A stretch of 64,000 nucleotides of DNA. It comes from Gyromitra esculenta (lineage: Eukaryota > Ascomycota > Pezizomycetes > Pezizales > Discinaceae). The notes below the pieces were generated by a model. It was not told the origin of the DNA and did no database searches. It was given only the letters and a program-made list of their open reading frames with translations. Below, in pieces: positions 34,296 to 47,148 of this stretch. Position 1 is the stretch's first letter. Each line of letters starts with the position of its first letter. Location: assembly GCA_038503075.1 (NCBI GenBank), contig JBCAML010000010.1, positions 1,302,001-1,366,000 of the forward strand, read 5' to 3'. A program made the position numbers and the translations under genes.

Positions 34296-36075
34296 TACTG
34301 AGACAGAACAGCTCCTTTTGCAAAATTGCTTGCATCAGTCTCAACTACTGTAAGCCTACTTGAATGAAAGTGTACCAGAATCGGCTCACTTGTGAACAGT
34401 TGTTTAAGGTCTTCAAAAGCTCTGTCACATGCGGTGGTCCAGAACCATTTCTTCTCTTTAATCAGCTGGTCAGTCAAGGGCTTGGTAACCCGGCTGAACC
34501 CAGCTATGAATTTTCTGTAGAAGTTGGCGAAGCCTAGAAATGCCTGCACATCCTTCACAGTTCTGGGTACTAGCCATTCCCGGACAGCATGACTTTCTCC
34601 TTGAACATGGAGATGCCATGCTCGGAAATGTTGTACCCCAAATATTCTACTTCCTTCAAGTGAAAGAGGGTCTTGTCTATATGGGCTTGCAGGTTGGACT
34701 CTCTTAGTCTCTACAACACCTGTTTGACCAAATGCTGATGCTCCTCCATTAACTCAGTGTAGATAAGTATATCATCTAGGCATACTATCACGCTGAGATC
34801 CAATAGATCATGCAACACTTCATTGATCATTGCCTGGAAGGAGGAGGGAGCATTGCACAGTCCAAATGGCATGACATTGTTTTCATAAAAGCCATATCTT
34901 GTTTGGAAGGCAGTCTTCCATTCATCTCCTTTCGCAATCCTTAGCAGGTTAAGGCCATCTTTCAGGTCAATCTTAGTAAAGACCTTAGCTGTGCTTAGCC
35001 TGTCTCTAAGCTCACTCATGAGCGGCAGTGGGTATTTGTTTTTGACTGTGATCTTGTTGAAACCCAGGTAGTCAATGCAAATGCGGAGGGTACCATTTGG
35101 CTTTGGGACAAATAGAATTGGGGCCATGGCAGGAGAATTGGACCTAGATATCTTACCCGAAGGTAAAGCCTTGTTAAGGAACTCACTCAAAGCCTTTAGC
35201 TCCGACTCTGAACATGGATAGAGTGGGCCAAAGTGGGGTTTCGATCCCGGCTGCAGATTGATGTGATGATCAAACTGACTATGTTCCGGTAGCTTTGAGC
35301 TTTTCTCATTGCTGAAGACATCTGCCCATTCTCTGTACTCTGGAGGGAGTCTTAATGAGACGTCACCTCCCTGCTCATCATGCCAAACTGCGGCGCCGAT
35401 TTGGTGAACACTGGCTGAATCTTCAGCCATCATCTCCTAGTCTTCTATGACCTCAATGTGAACGTCAGCGGGAATGCAGTGCTTCTTGCAGTAGTCACTC
35501 CTCCACATGACCCGGCCTGTGTGCCAGTCAAAGTCTGGTTGTGCTTGTGTGCCCAAGATATGGGAAGATACCCGGATATGCCATCCTCTATGGTGCCAAC
35601 TTCCCAGTGGATGAGCTCCTCATGTTTGCCCACGATCATGTCTAGAGTAGCACTGTAGTACTCGCCAGCTCCCATCATGACATCTCCTTGGGCGTCAAAC
35701 ATATGAATGGGAGATTCTCGCTGATGTACAGGTATCTTCTCTTTCTTCACAAACTCCTCATGGAGGATTGGCCCAGTGCAACCGGTATCAAACAAGAAGC
35801 GCCCATGGCATCTGCTGATGTGGCTCTTCACTCTTCAGTTCAACTCAGCTTGCAAAATAGGTTTCTGCCCATGTACCGACTCTTCCGGTACATCTTCCAT
35901 TCTCTTTTTTGTAGGCGGGGTGTCTTCATGGCTATGCTCTCTGTGGCGCTTTGCCCTTTGTCTCTCGGACAGGGTCTCACTTATGCTGCCTTTAACCATA
36001 GGAGTGTAGCCAGTGGACATCTTTGTAACTTTCGGGGGGATATCAACTGACAGTAATTATATCTATGTCAGAGTG

Positions 36076-36527
36076 TTTCACGGATGGAAGATAACAGGTT
36101 GGAGATAATGGGTTGGTTTTATGGATTGATTTCGGATAATGAGTCGTGGTTTGGTTGTTGGTTGTATTGTTGTTTGGGTGGTTGTACAATCTCTTTGTTG
36201 CTCGGTTATTTTTCGGTTATAAGTTTGTTAAGGAAAAGCAGGGTATTTAAGCGATGGACTTCGGTCGTTTTTGTCTCTCTTGTTCTTCTTTTCTTAAGCA
36301 ACGTTCTCGTTTCACTTCTCTTGTATCAAGTCACAAATCTCACTTCGATTCTACCTCAGAATCCTCGCTGTCACTGTAGACCACCGCCGATACTTCGCCT
36401 TGAAGTATATCCATCGTAGGACCTGTAGAAAACCCTGCACTCTTTGAACGTGTTGATACCTCGCTTAAGTAGCACTGCTCACCTCCGGGGATACCGAAGG
36501 GCTTAAACAAGGGACTCAACCGTGAGA
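36076..36527 (+). mobile_element. Solo LTR, family A (A8)
   Basis: A 452-bp LTR with perfect duplication GAGTG (36071-36075 and 36528-36532), between gag and pol of the outer gypsy. Confidence 0.85.
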
Positions 36528-37559
36528 GAGTGTAACTAGGAGTCACTGGTATCGCCTGCGATTTCGGGTAATAGCAACCCATCCTCAGTCAGTGTGTGAA
36601 CAAGAATGAAACATATATTTGGAGATCAACTCCCTATCTAAAAGATTGTGGCTATCTAGTACATTTCAGGACTGCTGTCACCTTCTTCTGAGGTGAAGAC
36701 AGATACCCAGGCTTCTTCCTTTGGAGGAACTGAACTAGATACAGTGGTTACTTTTCCCTTCTTTGGATCTGAAGCGCCGGGGTTCCCAGAACCCTCTGGT
36801 CTCTTCCTCTTCCTTGTTGCAGCAACTCTAACAGTTACTGGCGCAGAAGTCCAACAATTATACCAAGCATGCTTTCCCTTCCCACATCTAAGACACTTCT
36901 CAGCCTTTTTTCGCTCTTCTAAGATATTCTCTGGGATACCTGGTGAGGGGGGAAGAGTTAGCTAGTGGTAATGATTATCAGGGGGATGTACTCTTGACAT
37001 GCCTTTGAGCTCCACAGCCTTATCTTTTCTTTCACTAGGAGGTCTTGCCTCACCAGTGGGTTTGTTTTCAGAACTGGCAGCAGCACCCTGGGCTCTCTGT
37101 CTTCCTTTTCCTTGCTCTTCCTCCTTCTTCTTCTCTGGACGGGTTTCTGGGGCTCTTGAGTTCCTATGTCTCTCAAGGACATGTCCCATGTGGCAGATCA
37201 TCTGGATTCTCTCTTGAAGAGTGGCAGGTTTACTGCCAACCTTTGCCCAATCCAGTGCTAACTCGGCATTGAGACCTTGGGATATTTTATCATCCACAAT
37301 CTCGCCATTGTAGCCTGTCTTCCACATAAGCTGGACAATCTGATCCAGGAAACTGTCAATCACGCCGGTTTGAGTGAGCCTATCCCACTTGGCCACTTGT
37401 TCTTCTCTCATTACCCTATCGCCGAAGGAGGATCGAAATGAACTGGTAAAAGCGGCCTAGCTCATCCAGTAGGGGTCCAGTTGTACAGGCTTTCCTGCAG
37501 CTCTATCAGCGGCGCCTTGGTCTATGAGGTTATGATAGGCCTCATACCAGTTGACTGCT

Positions 37560-39577
37560 GCCATCCTCCGTCCCCGCTACAACCTCTTCGATTGAAAGTT
37601 CACCACCACCTTTTGCGTTGCAACGGCGTTACACACAGCCAAAATTCTTTAGCACTTCAGCTTCATTCCATTACCCCTCTTTTACAAACGATTTGGATCA
37701 TCGTTTACACAACAATCCACAGTCGCAATGCCTCCCAAAGGTAAAGGCAACATGTTTACACCCATATTCCCCCATCATCAAGTTGAGGGAACTCCAAACC
37801 CATTCGTTGCCTCCTCCTCTTCATCTGCGGCAGATCCAAGAACACCCTCACCATCGAATAGAAAGAGAGCTGACACCTCTCCCCCATCCCCTCCTGTTTT
37901 TGGAAAGCCAACCCACTGGGCGGGCCTCTGGAATAAACCAGGGGAGGCCATTACCACTCACCTAGGCAGTGAGCCAGTTTTTGGGTTTGATGTTTGCAAT
38001 GCTCTAGCCAGAGCCGACAAGATCAACCTCCTCCACTTGCAAAAACTCCTTGACATGATACAGTGTCTACAAGGGGAAATCACCACCCTCAAGGAAGCAG
38101 CAAGCAAACCAACTCCTGCACCTCTCCCAGACATGTTTCCAGAGTCCCCGACTTTGAGCAAACTAGAGCGTGACCACCTACTGCTCACAGTAGGGAAGGC
38201 AGCGCCTTCAGAACTACCTGCACTTAGTGCTCCCCTTCCTCCTGCTCCTGCTGCTGCTATCCCAGCACCTCCTCCTGCCCCAAAGCCTCTGCAATGGGCT
38301 CAGGTGGCGGCCAGCAAACCCAAGAGAAAATCCCAACCAGCAAAGACCAAACAGGCTGCATCTGCACCTGCCCCTAAGACCCATGTCTCCCCTCTCACCA
38401 TCACTCCCACCATGCGCGCACGCCGTTTGATTGTCAAACGCGATGGCACTCCCCTCACCCAAGGGACACCCACGGAACTCAGAGACAAGCTGAACTATGC
38501 TATCGGTTCCATCACCATTCAATCTGTGGCAATAGACACACATTCCCAGAATGTGTCGTTGACGGTCATGAACAACATGTTTGCCAACACCCATTACAGG
38601 AAAGTTGGCCAATTTCTCCACATCATCCCAGGAGCTCGCTCCCTACACCTTGACGAACCATTGCACCAACTTGTTGTACATGGTATCCCTACTTCCATGG
38701 AGCCCTCTGCCATCCAACAAGAGCTCTGCAATTTCAACCCCGGACTCACCATGGACACACCTCCAAGATGGCTTACTCTACCTGAAAAACGAAGAGGGAA
38801 ATCAGTTTCCTCCATTGTCATCACACTCTCTGGCCCCAAAGCTAATGAGATTGCTAATCACACACGCCTTTCTGCCTTCTCAACCACTGTCCGAGCTTAA
38901 CGCAAACTCCGTTTTGGACCCTCTACCCAGTGTTCCCAATGCCACAAATTTGGACACCACACAAACAAATGTCCTAACCAACCATGCTGCCACTGGTGTG
39001 TTGGACTTCATCCCACTGCAGCTCATACCTGCCCCACCCTCACCTGCTCAATCAAAGGCCGCCCTTGCTCTCACACTCTTGTTCAGTGTGTCAACTGCAA
39101 TGGACCCCATGAGTCACACCTGAACAGCTGCCCATCACGCCCTTCAAAAGCCTCACCACCCCCTCCAGCAGATGACCAGATGGACCTTTAAAGTCACTTT
39201 ACCTATACTTCCCCAACCCCTACTAACTTTGATTGGAAACTTCTCCTGGCTACTCTCCGCTTCCGTTGTGGCTTTACTATGGACTTTCTTCTATTGTTTT
39301 TCATTGTTTCTTTGGCCGTTGTTCGCAAGTCTCTTTACTTTCATAGGCATACGCTGTCAACTTTCCCTGCACCCTTAAGTCGTTTTATCGCAGGAACATC
39401 GTCTTGTTCTTCTGGAAGTACTTGGTTCGCTTTTCCTTTGTGTTCTCTCTTGTTACCCAGGCGGATAAGGGTGTTTATTTGGTGGGGATAGGTTTTTTGA
39501 CTTCATAACCTTCGTGTTGCATAAGCGGTTTTGTACCTAGAAACAACAATCAAATGATTTAAACAAAAAAAAAAAAA
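37560..39577 (+). mobile_element. Half-LINE N1 (ORF1-only non-LTR element)
   Basis: A 2.0-kb element with a poly(A) tail and 14-bp duplications ACCAGTTGACTGCT (37546-37559 and 39578-39591). LINE-F follows at exactly the second copy of that target. The 5' and 3' ends match LINE-F. Encodes only ORF1. Confidence 0.8.
37728..39191 (+). pseudogene. N1 ORF1 protein (zinc-knuckle, one nonsense change)
   Basis: A 488-codon frame from ATG 37728 to TAA 39189-39191, interrupted only at 38898-38900 where N2 and N3 have GAA (Glu) and this copy has TAA. The N-terminal half is low-complexity (Ser/Pro/Ala-rich). The middle holds VAIDTHSQNVSLTVMNNMFA and the RNA-binding-like block up to STTVRA. After the stop come CSQCHKFGHHTNKC-type knuckles. 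Loss of the knuckles would abolish nucleic-acid binding. The otherwise open frame suggests the stop is recent. Confidence 0.75.
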
Positions 39578-39733
39578 ACCAGTTGACTGCTGCCATCCTC
39601 CGTCCCCGCTACATCATCCCTGATTGAAATTTCAACTCCACTTTTTGTGTTGCAACGGCGTTACACACAGCAAAAAGTCTTTAACAATTAGGCTTCACTA
39701 CCCCGCACCTCAACTCGCTTAGGATCCGAGAAG

Positions 39734-41395
39734 ATGTCGGAGTTCAACGCACCCGCTCCCCACACTCCCATGAGAAGCAGTATGCTTCTTCCCCAATCTA
39801 CTAACCATTGAAGAGCCAACAGCCCCAGAATCACTCTCCCTCCTTCCAATTTGAACCCCATTATTCCCTCACCCTACTCCGCTGTCGCCAGCGATCTCAG
39901 TGAAGCGATTGGCGAACAAATCCATCCTCACACACAACTTTTTGACGCTATTCACACTTCCCTCCTTACAGGAAAGTCTGATATCCAAGCCGTCCTCACC
40001 CTATGCCTTGTTCTCATTCAGGAGAACAAGCTCATCAACAACCACCTGAGAATTATCTCTGACAACACAGACCACATTTCCTCCGTCCTCGCACTGCATA
40101 CCACTGCACTCAATGGCATCAACCAACTCACTGCCACTGGGGCAGCCAAATCTACTATCTCTGCACCCTCCAAACCCTCTCAGACCAACCAAACCTACGC
40201 CAACGTTGCTGCAACTGCCAGCTCCTCCCTTTCCCCTCCCAAGGTGAATAAGAAAAGGAAAGGCAATGGAGCTACATATGTTCCACCTGCTCTCCCCCTG
40301 ACCAGCGAAGGGATGTCTCCCTCTGAAACTGCCAGATGGCAACTAGAGATAACGGATGCCCGCTCCCACCCTGGATTCAACAGAAACCTACCTGCAAACC
40401 AACTCCCAGCGCCAACCAGACCAGCTCCCCTAACCATCAAACCCAAACCACTCCCTGCCTCGCAACGCAGATTCTATGCTACTAGAACTGTCCCAGAAGA
40501 ATTTGAGCTCTCCTCCCAACATGCAGCAATCCTCCCCTCTGTCATTGCAAAGGCCTTGGAAAAGGTTAATGCAAAGGTCTCACTCGCTTTCACTGCAACT
40601 GTCAACTGCAACGGCACTGTTTCCATCCTGGCATCACCCTTCGCACCTGCAATTGACTATGTTCCTTACTTCTCCAACCTCACCAAAGCAATCAATGAAG
40701 CCCTTCCAGTGGATGATAACCACTTCAACGACTTCATCCTGGCTCCAACACACATGGAATATGTTATCCACAATCTTCCAGTTCACGCTCTCCCAAACTC
40801 CATTGAAGAATTGTTTGCCACCATGGCAGCAAACATCAAGTACTCATCCGAAATCGTCATTGCAGGTGCCAGATACCTCAAACCCGCCCTCTCCGACAGA
40901 AATAAAGCCACCACCTCAGTTGTCATCTCCCTTGCTCCTGAAGAAGCCGCCAAACTCAAAGACTCAATCCGCCTCTTCTCACGCTCCAGGAAATGTGAAA
41001 AGATGCATTCCTTCTCACCCATTACCCAATGCTGTAACTGCTACACTTTTGGACACACTGCTTCCCTTTGCAAACAAAAACACCCCACATGCCCACTTTG
41101 TGCAGAACATCACACCAGAGAACAACACCGTTGTGGCAACCCAGGCTGCGAAAAGGGTGGAAACACCAAATCAGTGCCTGATTGCTGCGAAACCAAACCC
41201 CTCAAATGCTCCAACTGTGTCAGCCATGAGCACTCCGTCACCTCACCAGAATGCCCTATCAAAGTGGATGCATTTGACACCCAACGACAAAGAGCCTCTA
41301 AAATCCCCCCCCGCCCTCTTTCACCACCCACCATTGAAGTCCAGGCCCAGGACGACATGGTGGTAGACCCAGTTAGCCTAGTATCCCAAAATTAA
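39734..41395 (+). pseudogene. LINE-F ORF1 (zinc-knuckle RNA-binding protein)
   Basis: The frame runs from ATG 39734 to TAA 41393-41395, but TGA at 39809-39811 (codon 26) interrupts it. From there 527 codons are open with no early ATG. The N-terminus is followed by a possible coiled coil (LFDAIHTSLLTGKSDIQAVL) and a Pro/Ser-rich linker. A conserved domain includes VEYVIHNLPVHALPNSIEEL-like sequence. C-terminal knuckles are CCNCYTFGHTASLC, CPLCAEHHTREQH and CSNC. It should coat LINE RNA. The nonsense codon may be real decay or the true start may be non-AUG. The stop overlaps the ORF2 start as TAATG. Confidence 0.65.
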
Positions 41396-42885
41396 TGATG
41401 AGTCAAACCCAACGACACCCTACACACAAACACTCCTTGCAGAAGACAAAACAACCAACAGATTGTCCCACCCTCACTATCACACAACACAATTGCAATG
41501 GGTCCAATAGTGTTTTCCTCTCACTTTTTTCCTCCTTTGGTTCCAATCCACCCGTGCTAGTTGCAATCCAGGAACCTCCTACCAATCGCGAGACTGGCAC
41601 ACCCCTGGCAGCACCAGCCTACTCACTTATTACACCAACTACTACTACCAGCGAAAAAGTACTTGTTTGCTTTTACATCCTCCGAAGCTTTGAATCCAGT
41701 GTCTCCTTTGTTCCTTTGTTATTCTCCAGAAATGACTTTTGTGGCATCTCTATTTCTTTTGTTAACACTGTGTTCAGCCGTTACCTTTCCTCTCTCTCTA
41801 TTTATTGTGTCTATAATTGTCATGTATCCCGTTACTTGAGATCAGTTTCCCCTGAAACCGCATTTCCATCATCCCAACTTCCCACCCTTGTCCTAGGGGA
41901 CTTCAACATACATCACTACGCTACCGATCCTGAAAGGAAACTGCAGTCATCAGACCTCTCACTATCTTCTCCCTACTTTGAAATGGCCACGGAACACGGC
42001 TACTCACTCCTCAACACCCCTGGATCTTTTACCAGATACTCCCCCAACCCAAACAAAAGAAATGGAGTAATTGATTTAGCCTTTGCTAATACACCACTCT
42101 CACCCTACATCACCAAATGGCAGAATAAACTCCCAGCCTCAGGCTCCGACCACACTGTCATCTCAATCACCATAAAAAAACCACATCTCCGGCAATCATC
42201 TCCCTCACCCAACTGGGCCCTTACTCCCTGGCCTCTGCTCAAAACAACAGTTGAAGCATTCACAACCTCTCCCATCACCAACGACATCCAAACATGGTTC
42301 AACGATAAGCTTAAGGCATTAACACAGCCAATTGTTGCATGCACTCCATCCAAACGCCCCTCCAAATGGTCAAAAGCCTGGTGGACACCTGACATTTCAC
42401 AACTTCGCGCTATATTTCACTCCGTTGCCAGAGACCTCAAAAAGGGAATGGCAACTAACTTTGAACTCAAATCAGCAAGGTATGCATACTTTGGCGCAAT
42501 TAAAAAGGCCATAGCAAAACACTGGAATGAATTCATCAGCAACGCTGGTGTTAAAGACCTCTGGGCAGCCAACCGAATGAAAAAACGTAAAGATGCTGAT
42601 AACCTCCCCTCCTTCCCAAACATTTCTTCCTCTATCCAACTCAACAAAGCACTTATCTCACACTTTTTCCCACCACAACCACCAACACCCACCCCTCCAT
42701 GCTTCCTCCATCACAACGTACCACCCGTTACAACAGAAGAAGTATCCAAAGCACTCAGTAAATCCTCCAACACCTCCACCCCAGGCCCCGACCAAATCCC
42801 ATATGGAGTCTGGAAACACATCCACACCCTTAATCCTGAAGCAATTGCATCACTTCTCACCCCCCTCTTACAATATGGCATCCAC

Positions 42886-44879
42886 ATCCTCCGTCCCCGC
42901 TACAACCTCTTCGATTGAAAGTTCACCACCACCTTTTGTGTTGCAACGGCGTTACACACAGCCAAAAGTCTCTAGCACTTCGGCTTCATTTCATTACCCC
43001 GCTCACAAAAACAAGTTGGATCCTTGTTTTAACAACACCACTCCGATCGCATGTCTTCAGAAGACACAGCAAGAATCTTTACACCTTTCTTCCCCTCTCT
43101 AAAAAGAGGCGAAGCTTCTACCACTCCTGCTTCCTCTGCAACCGCCATGGCGGAACCAAGAACCCCCTCACCAGCGAAACGGCAGAGAGCTGACACCTCT
43201 CCTCCATCACCACCTGTTTTTTCCCACCCCACTAATTGGATTTCTATAGTCCAAAATAAGGACAACGGGATTACAGGAGCCCCCATGACCCTCAAGACAG
43301 TTAGTCAGTTCCTCACAAGGGCCGACGAACTGAATCTCGTCCACTTCACCTCCCTCCTTAATATGATCCAGCATCTACAAAGCGAGGTCACCCTACTGAA
43401 AGAGGCTGCTAAGAGTCCAGTACCTCTCCCTGATATGTTTCCAGAGTCACCAACTCTGAGTAAACAAGAGCGCCTGCACCTCCTCACTGTAGGGAAAGCA
43501 GCGCCCCCAGCACCACCTGCTCTGTCCAGTGCTCCCCCTCCTCCTGCACCTGCTGCTGCAATTCCTGCTCCTCCTGCCCCAAAGCCTTTGCAATGGGCCC
43601 AGGTGGCCGCCAGCAAACCCAAGAGAAAACCCCAACCAGCAAAGGCCAACAGGCTGCAAACACTCCTGCCCCTAAGACTTCAGTTCCCCCTCCCCCAACA
43701 TCCCCTACCATGCGCGCCCGTCGTTTGATTGTCAAACGCGATGGCACTCCCCTTTCTCAAGGGTCACCCACGGAACTCAGAGATAAACTCAACTCTGCCA
43801 TTGGTTCCATCACCATCCAGTCTGTGGCAATAGACACACATTCCCAGAATGTGTCGTTGACGGTCATGAACAACATGTTTGCCAACACTCACTATAGGAA
43901 AGTTGGCCAATTTCTCCACATCATCCCAGGAGCTCGCTCTCTACACCTTGACGAACCACTGCATCAACTCGTTGTAGATGGTATCCCCACTTCTTTGGAA
44001 CCTCTTGCCATTCAGCAAGAACTCTGCAACTTCAACCCTGGCCTCATTATGGACACTCCCCCCAGATGGCTTACTCTACCTGAAAAACGAAGAGGAAAAA
44101 CAGTTTCCTCCATTGTCATCACACTCTCTGGCCCCAAAGCTAACAAGATCGCCAACCACACTCGCCTTTCTGCCTTCTCAACCACTGTTCGAGCTGAACG
44201 CAAACTTCGTTTTGGACCATCTACCCAGTGTTCCCAATGCCACAAATTTGGACACCATACAAACAAATGCCCCAACCAACCATGCTGTCGCTGGTGCGTC
44301 GGACTTCATCCTACTGCAGCTCATACCTGCCCCACCCTCACCTGCTCAATCAAAGGCCGCCCCTGCTCTCACACTCTTGTTAAGTGTGTCAACTGCGATG
44401 GACCCCATGAGTCACACCTGAACAGCTGCCCATCACGCCCTTCAAAGGCTTCACCTCCCCCTCCAGCAGATGACCAGATGGACCTTTAAGGTCATTTTAC
44501 CAATACTTCCCCAACCCCAACTAACTTTGATTGGATACTTCTCCTGGCTACTTTTTGCTTCCACTGTGGCTTTACGATGGACTTTCTTCTATTGTTTCTC
44601 ATTGTTTTTTGGCTGTTGTTCGCAAGTCTCTTTACTTTCATAGGCATATGCTGTCAATTTTTCCCTGCACCTTTAAGTCGTTCTATCGCAGGAACATCAT
44701 CTTGTTCTTTTGGGAGTACTTGGTTCGCTTTTCCTTTGTGTTCTTTTTTGTTACCCAGGTGGATAAGGGTGTTTATTTGGTGGGGATAGGTTTTTTGACT
44801 TCATAACCTTCGTGTTGCATAAGCGGTTTTGTACCTAGAAACAATAATCAAATGATTTAAACAAAAAAAAAAAAAAAAA
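42886..44879 (+). mobile_element. Half-LINE N2 (ORF1-only) inserted in LINE-F ORF2
   Basis: A 1994-bp element with a poly(A) tail and a perfect 15-bp duplication CAATATGGCATCCAC (42871-42885 and 44880-44894). Excision of the element and one copy restores ORF2. Confidence 0.85.
43051..44489 (+). pseudogene. N2 ORF1 protein (zinc-knuckle, frameshifted)
   Basis: ATG 43051 starts MSSEDTARIFTPFFPSL, clearly different in its N-terminus from N1 and N3. A missing base near 43650 (an AAACAGG/AACAGG difference) shifts the frame. The downstream frame (to TAA at 44489) keeps RLIVKRDGTPLSQG, VAIDTHSQNVSLTV, all knuckle clusters and the MDL end. So each of the three half-LINEs carries a different single inactivating change. 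Confidence 0.75.
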
Positions 44880-47148
44880 CAATATGGCATCCACCCCAGC
44901 TCACTCAAAGCAGCCAACGGCATTGTCCTACCCAAAGCCGGCAAACCTTCCTACAGTGAACCATCCTCTTTCCACATTATTGTTCTCTTGGAAACAATCT
45001 CCAAGATCTTGGAACGTATTGCTGCTTTCCGCCTCTACGACCATGCTCTCACTGTTGGCCTCATCCACCCCAATCAACTAGGATCACTCCCAGGCAGAAG
45101 CATCTCTGATGCTGGAACAACACTCCTCCATGAAATCAAGCTACTTCAGGTATCTAGACGCAAGCTTTCATCACTATTCCTAGACATCAAAGGAGACTTT
45201 GATAACATCAGAGCCAACACCCTCGCCAAACAGCTGAGGAAAAAAGACACTCCTGAATACCTTGTTCATTGGGTACTCTCCTTCCTCTCCAATAGATTCT
45301 CCCGCCTACTTTTCAAAGGTAGTCCTTTCACCTTTGAACCAATCGACATTGGTGTACCTCAGGGTTCACCAATCTCCCCACTCCTCTTCATCATTTACGT
45401 CACCCCACTCCATCAGGTCCAACTAGCAAAAGGAATCACCCTCTCCTATGTTGACGACTTCAGCCTCACTGTTGCATCACCCTCAGAAAGATCCAACATA
45501 CAACAACTGCAACTTGCCTGGAACTACCTACAATGTGTGGGGTCAGTTCTAGACATATCTTTCTCCATCGCCAAAACAGATTTCATTCATTGGAGAACAG
45601 AAAGGAATCAATCGCCTTTCTGCAACCTCCCCATCTCCCTTAACAACAATCTCTTCTTCCCTCTCAAAGTCTTCAAATGGATTGGCCTTTGGTTTGAAGC
45701 CAATTTGTCACCATTTCATCACTTCAAACAATGCTTTTTGAAAGCCAACAAAACATTCCTCCTCCTCCACTACCTATCCCCAGCTAGGGCAGTACTCACC
45801 TCATACAATAACAGAAGATTGGCCCAGGCTGTCATTCTCCCCACAATACTCTATGGCTCTGCTGTCTTCACACCCAGCAATTCCTCTCTCAACCTACTGC
45901 AACGCCTTTGGAACGAGGTGCTCCGCTGGGTCACCAACTGCTTTACATCAACCAACTCACCCACCCTATGCCCCAATGCGGCCTTGTTCGCAATCAATGT
46001 ACTTTGTTACAAATACCGTCTCCAGTTTGCCATTCACAGCATGGCTGCATCACCACATCACAACCCCGTCTCAGGCAGGTTCCCCAGTAACTTCCCACTT
46101 GAGGACCCCTTCAGAGCACCATCACATCGCCATCTACTCCTAGGCGTTTCAACAAACCTGAAAACATGGACATCCAAAGCCAAAACCAACAAGCCACTCC
46201 CAATAGACCAGTTGTGTGTTATGATCAACAACGCATTACAAGGCAACCTCACACCTTCCTCTGAACCACCCACCATCACCCCAGAGATAGTCCAAGGACT
46301 CACCATGACTCTTTTGGCTGCCTCACACCCCCAACCCAGCTACTACACCACACCTCTCTCCACCATTGCACCAACCTTCATGAGATTGGACTGCTTCATG
46401 AGTGGAAGACACAACCAATTCAGTGCCCACAAAAGCTACCTTGCCGCCCACCAGTCCTGGCACTCCCAGGGCCTCTCCAAACGCTGCCCCAGATGCCAAA
46501 AGGGAGACAAAGACCTTGAGCATGCCATCCTCCGCTGTCCCGCTAGGGCAGAAGCCAGAGAAATGTTCATCCCCGACCTAATCTCTGTTAAAGATATCTG
46601 GAACGATCCTACACTACAGCAACCAATCGTCAACTATATCCGCCACACTATAACCGGCTACCCACCTAAGTCGAATACCTGGTACCCCCTATCACTCACT
46701 GGAACCTCAGATCAATTATCTTCTGCAGTTTCTGTTTCTTCATCTTCTTTTTCTTTACTTTTTAGTACCTAAATTGCTACATCTCCTTACTCGTTAAAGT
46801 CATTTATTGCGGGATCATTGTTATGATCATTGGGGTCACTTCCCTATAGGCTTGCCTATAGGTTTGGTTTATTTATTTTTCTTTTGTATTTTTCTTTTGT
46901 TATCCTGGGGCGTGGATGGTTACTGGTGGGGATAGGTGTTTTGACTTCATAACCTTCGTGTTGCATAAGTGGTTTTGTACCTAGAAACAATAATCAAATG
47001 ATTTAAACGAAAAAAAAAAAACAACCAGTTGACTGCTCCTTGACCCTCTAGAAGGTTACCAGTATAGCGGATCTTGATTGACTCTTGCTGGAAACTGGAT
47101 GCCTCAATGATGAAGACATTTTCGCATTGGCAGAGGAATTGGTCCACA

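Larger units (their letters stand above)
31533..36035 (-). pseudogene. pol: Outer gypsy pol: protease, RT, RNase H, integrase, chromodomain
   Basis: On the minus strand, in order: an upstream piece with PTKKRMEDVPEES (35835-36020); aspartic protease FLFDTGCTGPI (35445-35831); RT with KIDLKDGLN, MPFGLCNAPSSFQ and CLDDILIY (34711-35433); the RT end and RNase H start FLGFANFYRKF and VETDASNF (34313-34558); RNase H end FTDHKNLEYFNS (33567-33712); the integrase zinc finger with H..H and CDTC (32589-32849); the catalytic core with STAFHPQTDGQTERVNQ (31941-32540); and a chromodomain EYLVLWDGYDN..WEPWEHL (about 31600-31680). Stops and two LTR insertions (33155 and 33872) inactivate it. The chromodomain places it among chromoviruses, which target chromatin marks. 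Confidence 0.75.
41395..46772 (+). pseudogene. LINE-F ORF2 (endonuclease and reverse transcriptase), interrupted by N2
   Basis: The ATG at 41395 overlaps the ORF1 stop by one base. The first part (41395-42885) is an apurinic-type endonuclease: ITQHNCNGSNS, VAIQEPP, LGDFNIHH and SGSDHTVISI. It then runs into RT at TPGPDQIPYGVWKHI. N2 splits it at QYGIH. The frame resumes after the duplication (44880) as PSSLKAANGIVLPKAGKPSY, then SLFLDIKGDFDNI, GVPQGSPISPLLF and the catalytic YVDD (LSYVDDFSL). It ends with a C-terminal CPRCQKGDKDLEHAILRC zinc motif and a stop at 46770-46772. No RNase H domain is seen. Apart from the insertion the ORF is open, so LINE-F was probably active until N2 arrived. Confidence 0.8.
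39592..47023 (+). mobile_element. LINE-F, near-intact non-LTR retrotransposon (Tad1-like), split by N2
   Basis: Starts GCCATCCTCCGTCCCCGCTA and ends in poly(A). It is flanked by ACCAGTTGACTGCT (39578-39591 and 47024-47037), the same target as N1. Without N2 (1994 bp plus its duplication) it is about 5.4 kb, with ORF1 and ORF2 on the plus strand. It is the likely source of the replication machinery for the half-LINEs. Confidence 0.8.

Noticed and set aside
37481..37744. ORFs across the gag/half-LINE junction at 37560
   Set aside because: The frame joins unrelated sequences on opposite coding strands.
40476..41366. 296-codon plus-strand ORF inside LINE-F ORF1
   Set aside because: It is the +1 shadow of ORF1; only the zinc-knuckle frame matches known proteins.
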